Assembly: GCA_050250815.1 (NCBI GenBank)
Contig: JBFWNY010000015.1
Location: 1-64,000 of the forward strand
DNA: 64,000 bases
From: JAEUMD01 sp050250815
Lineage (GTDB): Bacteria > Pseudomonadota > Alphaproteobacteria > Rhizobiales > Hyphomicrobiaceae
Direction: 5' to 3'
Shown here: in pieces, positions 1 through 8,076 of the stretch
Layout: each line of letters opens with the position of its first letter
Numbering within the stretch: the first letter of the stretch is position 1
Position numbers and translations under genes: made by a program
The notes under the pieces: model-generated
The model's database searches: none
The model's input: the letters and a program-made list of their open reading frames with translations, nothing else
What the model was told of the DNA's origin: nothing

Positions 1-965
1 GCATAGGCGCCGGGACGAAGTTGACTGTCGGGATTGTCAAGCACAAGCCGAACCTTGCCGGTGCGCGTCTTGGTGTCGACGGTGGGGTAGACGTACTCGA
101 CCTTGGACAGGATTTCGCGTCCAGGGAGATTGGGGAGCGTAATGCGCACTGGTGTGCCGATCGAAATGAAGCCCAGATCCTTTTCCGGGACGGATACCAT
201 CAACCAGACCTGAGAGTAGTCCTGGATGCGGGTCAGCATGCTTCCGCGCTTGACATAGCTACCGGGCCGCAACTCGATCATGGAGACGGTACCGTTGCGG
301 TCGGCGTAGTAGGGTACGAAGTCGAGTGCTTGGCCCTTCTGGACGAGTTCGTCGATGGCGCGATCCTGCATGCCGAAAGCGCGCAGGCGCGTCTTGACCG
401 ATTCAATCCGCGTGCGATCCCGGCCGTTGAGCGCGTCGAGATAGTCGCGTTGGGAAACCGCGAATTCGGGTGCATAAAGTGTGAAGAGGAGGTCGCCTTC
501 CTTGACCTCGTCGCCGACCGCTCGGATTCTCAGTTCCTCGATCCAGCCTTCCAGACGCGCGGTCAGCTCGGTCTGAAGTCTCTCGTTGTCGGCAATGATG
601 CCATAACTTCGGATAAGGCGGCCGAAGCTGGAGAGCTCGGCCTTCGACAGCCTGACACCCATGGTCTGCATGGTCTCTGGTGTAATCGAGATGGAGGTGC
701 GACCGGGCCTGCCGTCGACGTCACCTGCATCGCCGCTGCCAGTCTCGAGCTTGACGAGGTCCATGCCGCAGATCGGGCACGGTCCGAATTCATTGGCGAT
801 ATAGTGGGGATGCATCGGGCAGGTCCATTTCTGGGCCTTGCCTTCTGCCTTCGGTTCGGCAGCCTTGGCCGCCGGCACAACTCCTCCGAGGGGCACTGGG
901 CTCGGGGATACGGTTGCGAGAACGAGCACGCCCAGAAATAGCGCCGCAATGTGGTTGGCATTCAT
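1..965 (-). CDS. RND efflux periplasmic adaptor (CusB/HlyD type) with heavy-metal-binding domain, 3' end cut by the window
   Basis: Periplasmic membrane-fusion subunit of a heavy-metal (probably Cu/Ag) RND efflux pump, linking the inner-membrane pump to an outer-membrane channel. The start is an ATG at 965. Residues 1 to about 36 form a signal peptide (hydrophobic FLGVLVLATVS). Next comes a YHS/HMBD-type metal site, WTCPMHPHYI then GPCPICGMDLVKLE, with paired Cys and His/Met ligands. The HlyD-like body follows, with TARLEGWIEEL, a lipoyl-like GDLLFTLYAPE and the beta-barrel stretch VWLMVSVPEKDLGFISIGTPV. The frame is still open at base 1, so about 320 residues are visible and the C-terminus and the pump gene lie outside. 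The His-rich exported protein gene sits 91 bases upstream on the same strand. The family call is firm; the metal is inferred. Confidence 0.9.
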   Translation of the reverse strand, partial: MNANHIAALFLGVLVLATVSPSPVPLGGVVPAAKAAEPKAEGKAQKWTCPMHPHYIANEFGPCPICGMDLVKLETGSGDAGDVDGRPGRTSISITPETMQTMGVRLSKAELSSFGRLIRSYGIIADNERLQTELTARLEGWIEELRIRAVGDEVKEGDLLFTLYAPEFAVSQRDYLDALNGRDRTRIESVKTRLRAFGMQDRAIDELVQKGQALDFVPYYADRNGTVSMIELRPGSYVKRGSMLTRIQDYSQVWLMVSVPEKDLGFISIGTPVRITLPNLPGREILSKVEYVYPTVDTKTRTGKVRLVLDNPDSQLRPGAY

Positions 966-1056
966 GGAACTTCTCCTGAAGACTTCACGGCACACGGCTC
1001 CCTTCGAGCACGGGCCAGCGGGCCACTACAGCGGCCGCAGCGAAGGCTTCAGGTAT

Positions 1057-1545
1057 TCAAATTCTCATGTGGGAATGACGCGCGAGGACCCGTGCGGCGC
1101 CTGTGCCGCCGGTCGCCGGATCGTCAGGGGGCGCGGTGGGCCAATACGCCGGAGTGGAAGAGATCGGGACCGTTGCCCACTCGGATGCGCCGGGGAAGAA
1201 CATCACATTTGAAGCGTCCGGCGCCTTGACGAGAACTGATGCCGGCAAAAGCTTTGCGGCGATGGTATCGAGGCAGGCGGCGGCGCAATCGCGGTTGGTC
1301 TGCTGGTCATCGGCTGCCGTGGCGAACTGGCCGACAGGCAGGGCGTGGTGTGGCGCCGAATGATCCGCCGGGGCGTGGAGCGCGTGTGCGCCCGACTTCA
1401 GCTGCGACAGGAATTGCGCATGCTGATGGCCGTGACCGGAGGGGTGCGCACCGATCGTGGACCCGGCAAGGATACCGGTCGCCACGCTCAGAAAGACGAG
1501 CACAGCGGCAGCAATTGCGACGATCAATCTGCGGACCAGGATCAT
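1057..1545 (-). CDS. His-rich exported protein upstream of metal-efflux adaptor
   Basis: Predicted protein of 162 residues. Residues 1-27 form a signal peptide or anchor (LIVAIAAAVLVFLSVATGILAG). The next 60 residues are histidine-rich (HPSGHGHQHAQ, HALHAPADHSAPHHALP), and a Cys pair lies in DCAAACL. It is in the same orientation as the CusB-type adaptor and 91 bases ahead of it, so a shared transcript is likely. The composition suggests a periplasmic metal-binding or sensing role, but I recognise no named family. No strong ribosome-binding site is visible before the ATG. A repeat-containing hairpin lies 52-94 bases upstream and may be its operator. Confidence 0.65.
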   Translation of the reverse strand: MILVRRLIVAIAAAVLVFLSVATGILAGSTIGAHPSGHGHQHAQFLSQLKSGAHALHAPADHSAPHHALPVGQFATAADDQQTNRDCAAACLDTIAAKLLPASVLVKAPDASNVMFFPGASEWATVPISSTPAYWPTAPPDDPATGGTGAARVLARHSHMRI

Positions 1546-2136
1546 GCCGACATGGAATCAGAGGTAGCAATGACGGTCAAGAGGCAAGGTCTAAGAGTCA
1601 CTTGACGCTCACGATATTGACGCTCACGATCCAAGTGATTTTACCCCACATTCAGGCCTTGCCTGCGGCCCCGACGAAGCGCTTTCGTGTCTGAAATCCT
1701 TAACAGCGACACGCGTTCGGTCGACCAAAACCTGCCCGCTCCTGCTAGGCCCTTCGCGCCATTTGCCGCATGTCGGCGTCTGAGTGAATTGCGCCCCTGA
1801 TCTGAGCGAACCACGACAGCAGGTTTGCGCAGAGCCGCGACGACCGCTAACTCTGCTAAACGGAAGAAGCGCCGGAGTCTTAGACAGGCTCCCGCCCTAA
1901 ACCCTTATTCAGTCCAATAGGTTACCATGCCCGAATCGTCGCCGGCTTAACGGGATCGCGTCAGTAGACCGAACCTTGTGCGGGGTCCCATCGCCTGTTC
2001 GGAGACGTCGGGTCCGAAAATAGGATTTCGGAATACCTGTTCATGCCGATGTCGTGTCGTCGCAAGGCTGCCAGCAATTCAGCTTTGCACTGCCCGCCGA
2101 TCGCAAGCTGTCTTAGCCTTGGCGGGAGAGCTCGTT
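1546..2136. other. Intergenic region, 591 bases
   Basis: Apart from the repeat-hairpin at 1597-1639 I see no gene here. Short open frames on both strands (including a minus-strand one at 1961-2218) lack recognisable motifs or a start with a ribosome-binding site. Confidence 0.5.
1597..1639. promoter_or_regulatory. Hairpin enclosing two 14-base direct repeats; candidate operator
   Basis: TTGACGCTCACGAT occurs at 1602-1615 and again at 1617-1630 (period 15). The pair is framed by the inverted repeat TCACTTG / CAAGTGA at 1598-1604 and 1632-1638. It lies just upstream of the His-rich protein and efflux adaptor, both on the minus strand, so a metal-responsive repressor or activator site is a reasonable inference. 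Confidence 0.4.
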
Positions 2137-3609
2137 CTATTGTCTTCGCGGTAGCGTGTCTTTGAAGATTGCCCCGCCCTTCATGATCAGCCGCAGGCTC
2201 TGGTCGGGCGTGTCGCACCAGGAAACGTCCTTCTCGGGGTCGCCGTCCACAACCAGGAGGTCGGCGTGCGCGCCCTGGGCGATCACGCCTAGCCTCCCCG
2301 GATAAGGCGAGCGCTCTCCCGACATGGCAAGCAGCTCTCCCGCCGCGCCTGTGGCCTTGTGAAGCGCTGCGAGCGGCGACATGAAGCGCGAGAACTTGGC
2401 CAAACTCCGACCCTGGGCTTCACCCCCTCTAGCGCTGAACAGAATGTCCGTGCCGAAGGCGAACTTGACCTTGAAGCGGTCGGCGAGCTCGAAGGCGCGG
2501 ACAGTCCCTTCGGCCACCTGTTTCTGCTTCGCCGCCGAGCGCGGATCGGCGTAGGAGTTGGAATCCTCGTCCGCGAGGAACGGCTGTAGGCTCCACCAGA
2601 CGCCGCTGTCCGCCATCATGCGCACCGATTCCTCGTCGGCGAGCTGGCCATGCTCGATGCATTTCACTCCGGCGCGAACCGCCCGCTGGATCCCGCGCGG
2701 CGTGTAGACGTGGGCGCAGACATAGGTGCCCCAGTCCTCGGCGGCCTCGACCGCAGCATGCATCTCGCGTTCCGTAAATTGGGTCGCATCCAGCGGATCG
2801 TAGAGCGAGGCAACGCCGCCGCCGGCCATGATTTTGATCTGGCTCGCGCCCTTCATGAGCTGCTCGCGCGTGCGCCGCAGCACATCGTCCGCGCCGTCCG
2901 CGATCGCCGCGACACCGCCTGCCTCGGTCTGATCCGCCGGCGTGGAAGGCATCCGCGGCAGTGCATGGCGGAGACGAAAGTCGCCATGTCCCGATGTCTG
3001 GGAGACCATGGCTCCCGACGGGAAGATCCTCGGGCCCTGCACGACCCCGCGGTCGATCGCCATCTTGAGCCCGAAGGCTGGACCGCCCACGTCGCGCACC
3101 GTGGTGAAGCCGCGCTGCAGCGTGGCACCTGCTTCGCGCCCCGCGATCAAGTGCACGAAGCCAACGTCCTGGGTCATGGCCGCCATCTGGGTAACAGCCA
3201 CGAGTGTGGCATGCCAATGCGCGTCGATCAGGCCAGGGATGACTGCGCGGCCACCGCAGTCGATCACCTCGATATCGGCCGGACCCTCACCGCGCCTCGG
3301 TAGTGCGCTGATGAGCCCGCCCTCGATCAGGATGTCGATCCCTGTCCGCATCGACAGCGTCTCTCCGTCGAACAGCCGGAGGTTCGTCAGCAATCTCGGC
3401 AGGCCGGGGGTCTGTGCCCGCACCTCCCGCGGCTGCAGACCGAAGCCTGCGAACATGCCCAACACGGCCCCCAGTCCGCCAAGGACCTCCCGGCGCCTAA
3501 GGTCCTTCTCTAGCCGCGCGTAGGCTGCCAGGGTGTAGGGTGCCCCACAGTGACACGGGCTGAGACCGGGCAGCAGGTTGCTCGATGCATGGTCGCAGAC
3601 GGCACACAT
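2137..3609 (-). CDS. Metal-dependent amidohydrolase (imidazolonepropionase-like / Xaa-Pro dipeptidase family) with Cys-rich N-terminus and Tat-like signal
   Basis: Amidohydrolase-superfamily hydrolase of 490 residues; the substrate is not predictable. Metal-site motifs are GLIDAHWHAT (the usual HxH, here as HWH, near residue 130), the Lys region QIKIMAGGGV, CAHVYTPRG, CIEHGQLAD and FGTDILFS, which supplies the terminal Asp. The C-terminal HADLLVVDGDPEKD is the typical composite-domain ending. The N-terminus is unusual: MCAVCDHASS and PCHCG give two Cys pairs. They are followed by LRRREVLGGLGAVLGMFAGFG, a twin-arginine-like export motif placed about 40 residues into the protein. If the true start were later, the Cys part would be lost, but no better start with a ribosome-binding site is visible. 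It stands alone between intergenic stretches. Confidence 0.85.
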   Translation of the reverse strand: MCAVCDHASSNLLPGLSPCHCGAPYTLAAYARLEKDLRRREVLGGLGAVLGMFAGFGLQPREVRAQTPGLPRLLTNLRLFDGETLSMRTGIDILIEGGLISALPRRGEGPADIEVIDCGGRAVIPGLIDAHWHATLVAVTQMAAMTQDVGFVHLIAGREAGATLQRGFTTVRDVGGPAFGLKMAIDRGVVQGPRIFPSGAMVSQTSGHGDFRLRHALPRMPSTPADQTEAGGVAAIADGADDVLRRTREQLMKGASQIKIMAGGGVASLYDPLDATQFTEREMHAAVEAAEDWGTYVCAHVYTPRGIQRAVRAGVKCIEHGQLADEESVRMMADSGVWWSLQPFLADEDSNSYADPRSAAKQKQVAEGTVRAFELADRFKVKFAFGTDILFSARGGEAQGRSLAKFSRFMSPLAALHKATGAAGELLAMSGERSPYPGRLGVIAQGAHADLLVVDGDPEKDVSWCDTPDQSLRLIMKGGAIFKDTLPRRQ

Positions 3610-3915
3610 GATTCGTACTCTACCAGCGGCAAAGCGCTACGCGGCCCGCATAAGGGTGGCCGGTTCTTGCACTCGAATGCGGAGCCAATGTCGGGAGGTG
3701 GGTTGCCGGGGCGACCGTCCCCCTACCCACCACATGTTGCGTTGACGTTATGCGGACAGCCAGTGCGGCGCAAGCTTGGGAGGCGTGCATTCGTCGTCGG
3801 GTCACATGCAGCCATCGGCCTTCGCAATTAGCCTTTCCTGGCCGTCCGTAACGCCGATCCCTCTCATGGCATAGCGATGGCCGGCCGTAGGGTGCGGGCA
3901 CCAGCAGTCATCTCC
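3610..3915. other. Intergenic region, 306 bases
   Basis: I see no convincing gene, repeat or regulatory motif. It should contain the promoter of the amidohydrolase, which reads away to the left. Confidence 0.5.
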
Positions 3916-4476
3916 TCAGAACCCGGTCCACATCGCGTACTGGCCGATGACACCGCGCGTATTCAGAGCCAAGGCACGAGCCGGCGCGAATTCGGTGAGC
4001 TGCACTTGTATGATCTTGACACCATAGCCGTTCAGCGCGTCGCCAACACGGGCGGTAAGCTTGTCGCGGAACCCTTGGCGGTCGGCCTGTATCTCCGCCA
4101 TGGTGTGTGCGCCGATGACTTCGTAGATGCCGCCCTGCGCGCGCTCCATGACGTCGGAGGCGAGATCGGCGACATGGGCGAGTGCCATCACCACGTCATC
4201 GATATAGTAGGTGACGAGCGCGCCTGCGATGACCGTCTTGCAGTCGCTCGTCATGATCACCTTCGACTGGATGAGCTGGGTCTGCCGTACGACAGCAATC
4301 GTTTTGTAGGTCGTCGCCACAGGCCAGTACCAGTGCAGACCCGGACCCCACTTCTTGACGTGGCGCCCTCTTACGAAGGCGACGCCTTCATGTGTCGCAG
4401 GAACGATCACCAGCCAGGGAAACAACCTCATCAGCGTCTGGAAGATTTCGCCGATCCAACCAAGTGCCTTGTCCAC
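3916..4476 (-). CDS. SPFH/Band 7 domain protein, short
   Basis: Membrane-associated scaffold of the stomatin/prohibitin/flotillin superfamily, 186 residues. The N-terminal hydrophobic stretch FQTLMRLFPWLVIVPATHEG is followed by the hallmark RGRHVKKWGPGLHWYWP and a Band 7 core (KVIMTSDCKTVIAGALVTYYIDD, YGVKIIQVQLTEF). The length is short for the family, and the coiled-coil tail is missing. The start is a GTG at 4476 with a GGAG ribosome-binding site seven bases upstream. It follows the GH39-like gene by 59 bases on the same strand and may be the last gene of that operon. Confidence 0.85.
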   Translation of the reverse strand: MDKALGWIGEIFQTLMRLFPWLVIVPATHEGVAFVRGRHVKKWGPGLHWYWPVATTYKTIAVVRQTQLIQSKVIMTSDCKTVIAGALVTYYIDDVVMALAHVADLASDVMERAQGGIYEVIGAHTMAEIQADRQGFRDKLTARVGDALNGYGVKIIQVQLTEFAPARALALNTRGVIGQYAMWTGF

Positions 4477-4487
4477 GCCGTATCTCC

Positions 4488-4516
4488 TCGCGCTTCTCGC
4501 GCTTCTCGCGCGAGAA
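4488..4516. repeat. Tandem 9-base repeats and 14-base palindrome next to the SPFH ribosome-binding site
   Basis: TCGCGCTTC is repeated at 4488-4496 and 4497-4505, with a partial third copy. The sequence ends in the perfect palindrome TTCTCGCGCGAGAA at 4503-4516. It abuts the GGAG of the SPFH gene and could influence translation or form a small hairpin. Confidence 0.5.
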
Positions 4517-4535
4517 TCCTTGCCGCGTTCGCGGC

Positions 4536-5903
4536 CTAGTCGCTGACGGTCGTTCTCTCGTCATCGCTGAGAACGGCGATGCCGCAGCCCTCGAAAGCGA
4601 TCGAGCCGCCAGCGCTCGAGCGTCGAAAGGTTCCGCCTGTCCCCTGATCCAGTCGCAGCACGTCGCACCCGGTCTCAAGGTGGGGCGCCAGCACGCCCAG
4701 ATCGACGCGTTGCGACCGGGCCAGAGTGTTGACAATGATCGCGCTACGGCGGCCTCGAGCATCCCTGGCGATCACTGTGTCGATACCAGGCGGAAGCGGA
4801 TCGCCGTCGACAAAGCGGATCGCGTCGCCGTGGCTGACGTGCTGTGCGATGACCTGCTTGGCAAGAGCCGCCGGTGTCGGCACGCCGTCCTTGCTCAAAA
4901 GCCCGTAGGCGTCCTCGCGGCCGTACCAGTGCTTCGCCGTCGCGGTCCATCGCATTTCGAGGTCGGCGCCCCCTCGCATCAGGTTGATCAGGGCCGAACC
5001 GTAGTAGACCGCGCCGAAGACGTTTCGATTGAGGTCGTTGGTGAACTCGTGCTCGTGATGGGCGATAGCATTGAGTTCACCGCACACGTTGAGCACGTCG
5101 CGCCCCGCGATCAGTCGACCGACTGCTCGCGCACGCGCCTCGTACTGCGGGGTGTGAGCCATCGTCAACGCTTCGAACACACGGCCGCCGGGCGGCGGCG
5201 GATCGTCGACGAGCTTGACGGTGACACTGTCGAGCGGAGCGGCGGGCCGCCAGTCGGCATAGGTGTGCCAATTGACGAACGCGAGACGATCATCGTCCAC
5301 ATCCGACAAAATGCGCGCGATCCAGTCGAGCCAGTAGGCTCTCTGGGTCCCATCGATGGACGGGCCACCGATCTTGATGCGCGCGCCGCCCGTGTGCGGC
5401 TTCACGAGCTCGATGACGGACTGAGCAACGGCCTCGTAGATGGGCAGATACTCGTGATAGCGCAGATTTCCGCCGACATCGGGATTGTTCGGCTCGTTCC
5501 AGACGCACCAGTACCAGTTCTTGACCTCCTCGCCGCCCCACTCTTCGAGCGCGCGCCAGACGATTTCGCGCACGCGCTGTACGAAGCGATCGATCTGGCG
5601 CGCGCTCGAGTATGGCGGGTTGAACTTGGCGAACGTGATCATTGGCTTGGCGCCAGAGGCGAGCACCGCATTGACCACGCCGGCAAAGTCGGACCACATC
5701 GTGAAAGGGTCGGCGACCGGCTTGTCGAAGACGAACAGCCTAATCACGTCGGTCTTCATCAGTCGCAGGCGGCGCCAGATCTCATAGCGACCATCGCGGA
5801 AGGCGAAATCGGGCCAGCCGTCGATCTCGTTGAAGCCGTAACGGAGCCGGTTGGTGCGCCATCCCTGCTCGACGATGCCTGGCCCGCGGCCCCTATTCTC
5901 CAT
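4536..5903 (-). CDS. GH39-like glycoside hydrolase family protein (clan GH-A)
   Basis: Protein of 455 residues with a (beta/alpha)8 glycosidase fold of the GH39 type (beta-xylosidase, PslG-like). The acid/base motif WNEPNN is at residues 135-140 (Glu137). The usual NWHTY is at 211-215. The probable nucleophile lies in CGELNA at 274-279 (Glu276). A C-terminal beta-rich part (SAIIVNTLARSQRVDLGVL) resembles the accessory domain of the family. No signal peptide is evident, so it may act in the cytoplasm or be exported another way. It is six bases downstream of the last CgeB-like gene, so it is part of that operon. A role in trimming or processing a polysaccharide made by the locus is inferred, as for PslG. 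Confidence 0.8.
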   Translation of the reverse strand: MENRGRGPGIVEQGWRTNRLRYGFNEIDGWPDFAFRDGRYEIWRRLRLMKTDVIRLFVFDKPVADPFTMWSDFAGVVNAVLASGAKPMITFAKFNPPYSSARQIDRFVQRVREIVWRALEEWGGEEVKNWYWCVWNEPNNPDVGGNLRYHEYLPIYEAVAQSVIELVKPHTGGARIKIGGPSIDGTQRAYWLDWIARILSDVDDDRLAFVNWHTYADWRPAAPLDSVTVKLVDDPPPPGGRVFEALTMAHTPQYEARARAVGRLIAGRDVLNVCGELNAIAHHEHEFTNDLNRNVFGAVYYGSALINLMRGGADLEMRWTATAKHWYGREDAYGLLSKDGVPTPAALAKQVIAQHVSHGDAIRFVDGDPLPPGIDTVIARDARGRRSAIIVNTLARSQRVDLGVLAPHLETGCDVLRLDQGTGGTFRRSSAGGSIAFEGCGIAVLSDDERTTVSD

Positions 5904-5909
5904 CGATTG

Positions 5910-6965
5910 CTATTCCTCGATGTAGGCAATGAGCTCGCGCAAGCGCGCCTCGGGCGTGTGGCGCACCTGGAACTCGCGGCGGATATCCATGACAATCTCG
6001 GCGTAGTATTCGGGTCGCGCCAGCACATCTAGGATCTTGTCGCTGTCCTCTTCGCCCGTGATCATCAACTCTGTGGCGCGTTCGCCAAACATGTCGACGA
6101 CATACTCGCGGTTGAGCAGGAACAGCGGGATCGTGCCGGAAGCCGGGGTCTCGAACGTACGGCAGGTGACGAAGCCGAGCTGCTCGAACACCGGGCGGTA
6201 GACGACGGGGTTGAAGACGCCTTTCTCGATGGTGGGCGCAACCTGGTCGAAGGCTACCGCGGGCAAACCCTCGAAGCGGTGCTTTGCCATGTAGGCGCGA
6301 TCGACATAGTGCTTGGCCTTGGCCTCGCCTTCTTCCATCCACGGCACGATTTCGCCCCAGCCTTCGCCGACGAGGCCGACGCGGCCGACCCGGTCGCGCA
6401 CCTTCTCGATCGCCTTGAACACCTTCAGCATGCCGCGCCAGCGATGCTTCGTATGACCGACGTAGATCATGTCGAACGGCTTCTCGCGGTCCGTGACGAT
6501 CGGAGACTCCCACGCGCGATCGTAGATGTGGAACAGGAACGAGCGCACGTTGCTGCGCCGCGGATGGTACGTCGGCTGGAATATCTTGTCCGACAGGCTG
6601 TCGCAGAATGCGATCCACTCGTCACTGAGCTGCATCGAGCGATGGTTGTAGTCACCCATGAACCAGATCGGTTCGTTGTAGTGGCCGTCGCAATCGATGA
6701 CGACGCGTCGCTCGCGCGGCACCGCATCGAGCAGGCGCAGCCAGTCGACATTGTCGCCGAACTGCAGCGCTGTCGTCCATTCGACAACGAAGACCAGCGC
6801 ATCGACGCCCGTCAGGTCCTTGGAGTAGTCGAGCGCAAAGGCCCACTCGGGCGGGCCATAGACGATGACTTCGTGCCCCATGGCCTTGGCCGCGCGCGTA
6901 TAGCCGCGCAGATCGAGCATGGAGCCCGCGTTCTCGTAGCCCCAGTAGACGAAAGCGATCTTCAT
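5910..6965 (-). CDS. CgeB-like glycosyltransferase, paralogue A
   Basis: Predicted GT-B-like glycosyltransferase of 351 residues, the third of three tandem paralogues in transcription order. I start it at ATG 6965 (MKIAFVYWGYENAG) because the family begins with this Rossmann-like strand. Conserved landmarks shared with its neighbours are RVVIDCDGHYNEPI, DYNHRS, IFQPTYHPRR, FLFHIYD, MIYVGHTKHRWRG, the glycine-rich LVGEGWGEI, and the C-terminal RPVFEQLGFVTCRTFET then GTIPLFLL, which corresponds to the donor-binding part of CgeB/GT1-type enzymes. It is 49 bases downstream of paralogue B and six bases upstream of the GH39-like gene. Donor and acceptor are unknown. Confidence 0.7.
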   Translation of the reverse strand: MKIAFVYWGYENAGSMLDLRGYTRAAKAMGHEVIVYGPPEWAFALDYSKDLTGVDALVFVVEWTTALQFGDNVDWLRLLDAVPRERRVVIDCDGHYNEPIWFMGDYNHRSMQLSDEWIAFCDSLSDKIFQPTYHPRRSNVRSFLFHIYDRAWESPIVTDREKPFDMIYVGHTKHRWRGMLKVFKAIEKVRDRVGRVGLVGEGWGEIVPWMEEGEAKAKHYVDRAYMAKHRFEGLPAVAFDQVAPTIEKGVFNPVVYRPVFEQLGFVTCRTFETPASGTIPLFLLNREYVVDMFGERATELMITGEEDSDKILDVLARPEYYAEIVMDIRREFQVRHTPEARLRELIAYIEE

Positions 6966-7014
6966 AAGCCGGTCCCCGGCATGTGGCGGAATTGAACCTT
7001 GCAGGGTTGCATGC

Positions 7015-8076
7015 CTATCTCTCATTCAGAATGGCGAACAACTCCTGCACGCGCTTTGCATAGGGGTGATGCTTCATCAGGTGCTCGCGCACGTCGCCAA
7101 CGATGCCGCGATACCGCTTCTCGTTGGCGAGCGCATCGGTGATCTTCGACGCGACCCGACCGGGCAGTGTCAGCTCGCGGGCTGCCGGCCCATAGACGTC
7201 TTCTGCATGATCGGGGTCGAGCATCAGCAGGGGGATCGTGTCAGCGAGAAAGACTTCGAAGTATTTCAAAGTCAGGTGCCGCAGGTGGCGCAGCAGCGGG
7301 CGCTGCGTCAGGATGTTGACGCGCGCGGTACTCATGGTCGCAATGACGTCGGTATAGTTGACCGCACGCGGCGTCTCGATGGCGAGGCGCTTCAGGGCAT
7401 AGGGGTCGGACCAGAATGCTTCGGTGGCTCCCGCGGCCAATCCCTCGGCCGGTGGCGCGTCCCACCACAACCCGATGAATGTGATCCGGCCGATCTTGCT
7501 GCGAACACGGGCAATGCCTGGCAGCAACTCACTCTCGATCTCACGCCAGCGCCACCAGTTATGACCAAGATGCAAGACGTCCCACTGCTTTGGCGGGCTC
7601 GATGCGGCACTGATCTGGCGCGATGAATCGTACCCGAAGAACGGCAGCGCCCGCGCCTTCGGATACCGTGGCCTGGTGAGCAGGGTTTGCGCGACCCGGT
7701 CGCCGAGCGCATCCATATAGTCGATCCATCGCCGCTGCTCAGCGCCGGTGCGATGATTGAAATCGTAGCCGTCGAGATGGATCAAATCGTTGTAGAGGCC
7801 GTCGGTATCGACAATCAGCCGGTGTTGCCGCGGAAAGTGACCGAGCATCGTCGCCTGATGCATCGAATGGATGCCATAGAGATCCGTCTCGAACAGGTAG
7901 ACGACGCGATCGAAGTCCTCGATGTCCATCGAGAAGCGCAGTTCTGGAATGTACCAGATCGGCGCACCGAAGATCGCGACGGAGTGATCGTGCTCCGCGG
8001 CGAGCCGCATATAGTTTGCCACCGCGTGCGTGCTGCCCGCGTTGCCACGCGTCTTCATGACGAAGAGAACGTTCAC
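7015..8076 (-). CDS. CgeB-like glycosyltransferase, paralogue B
   Basis: The middle copy of the three-gene family, 353 residues. The start is a GTG at 8076 that overlaps the stop of paralogue C as GTGA, the usual sign of translational coupling. Family landmarks are present but diverged: NVLFVMKTRGNAGST, RLIVDTDGLYND, FNHRTG, PRYPKARALPFFGYD, LHLGHNWWRWRE, FIGLWWDAPP, then LKYFEVFLADTIPLLML and VYGPAAREL. The C-terminal donor-site block is closer to copy C than to copy A. Presumably it acts on a different step of the same glycan; this is inference from the arrangement. Confidence 0.7.
   Translation of the reverse strand: MNVLFVMKTRGNAGSTHAVANYMRLAAEHDHSVAIFGAPIWYIPELRFSMDIEDFDRVVYLFETDLYGIHSMHQATMLGHFPRQHRLIVDTDGLYNDLIHLDGYDFNHRTGAEQRRWIDYMDALGDRVAQTLLTRPRYPKARALPFFGYDSSRQISAASSPPKQWDVLHLGHNWWRWREIESELLPGIARVRSKIGRITFIGLWWDAPPAEGLAAGATEAFWSDPYALKRLAIETPRAVNYTDVIATMSTARVNILTQRPLLRHLRHLTLKYFEVFLADTIPLLMLDPDHAEDVYGPAARELTLPGRVASKITDALANEKRYRGIVGDVREHLMKHHPYAKRVQELFAILNER

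Noticed and set aside
21..941. Plus-strand open frame of 306 codons over the efflux adaptor
   Set aside because: The minus-strand frame carries a clear signal peptide, metal site and HlyD motifs; the plus frame is its shadow.
1961..2218. Minus-strand 85-codon frame
   Set aside because: It overlaps the end of the amidohydrolase gene, has no motif and no plausible ribosome-binding site.
4392..6032. Plus-strand open frame of 546 codons
   Set aside because: It lies wholly over the GH39-like gene and its neighbours on the other strand and has no motif; long shadow frames are expected in GC-rich DNA.
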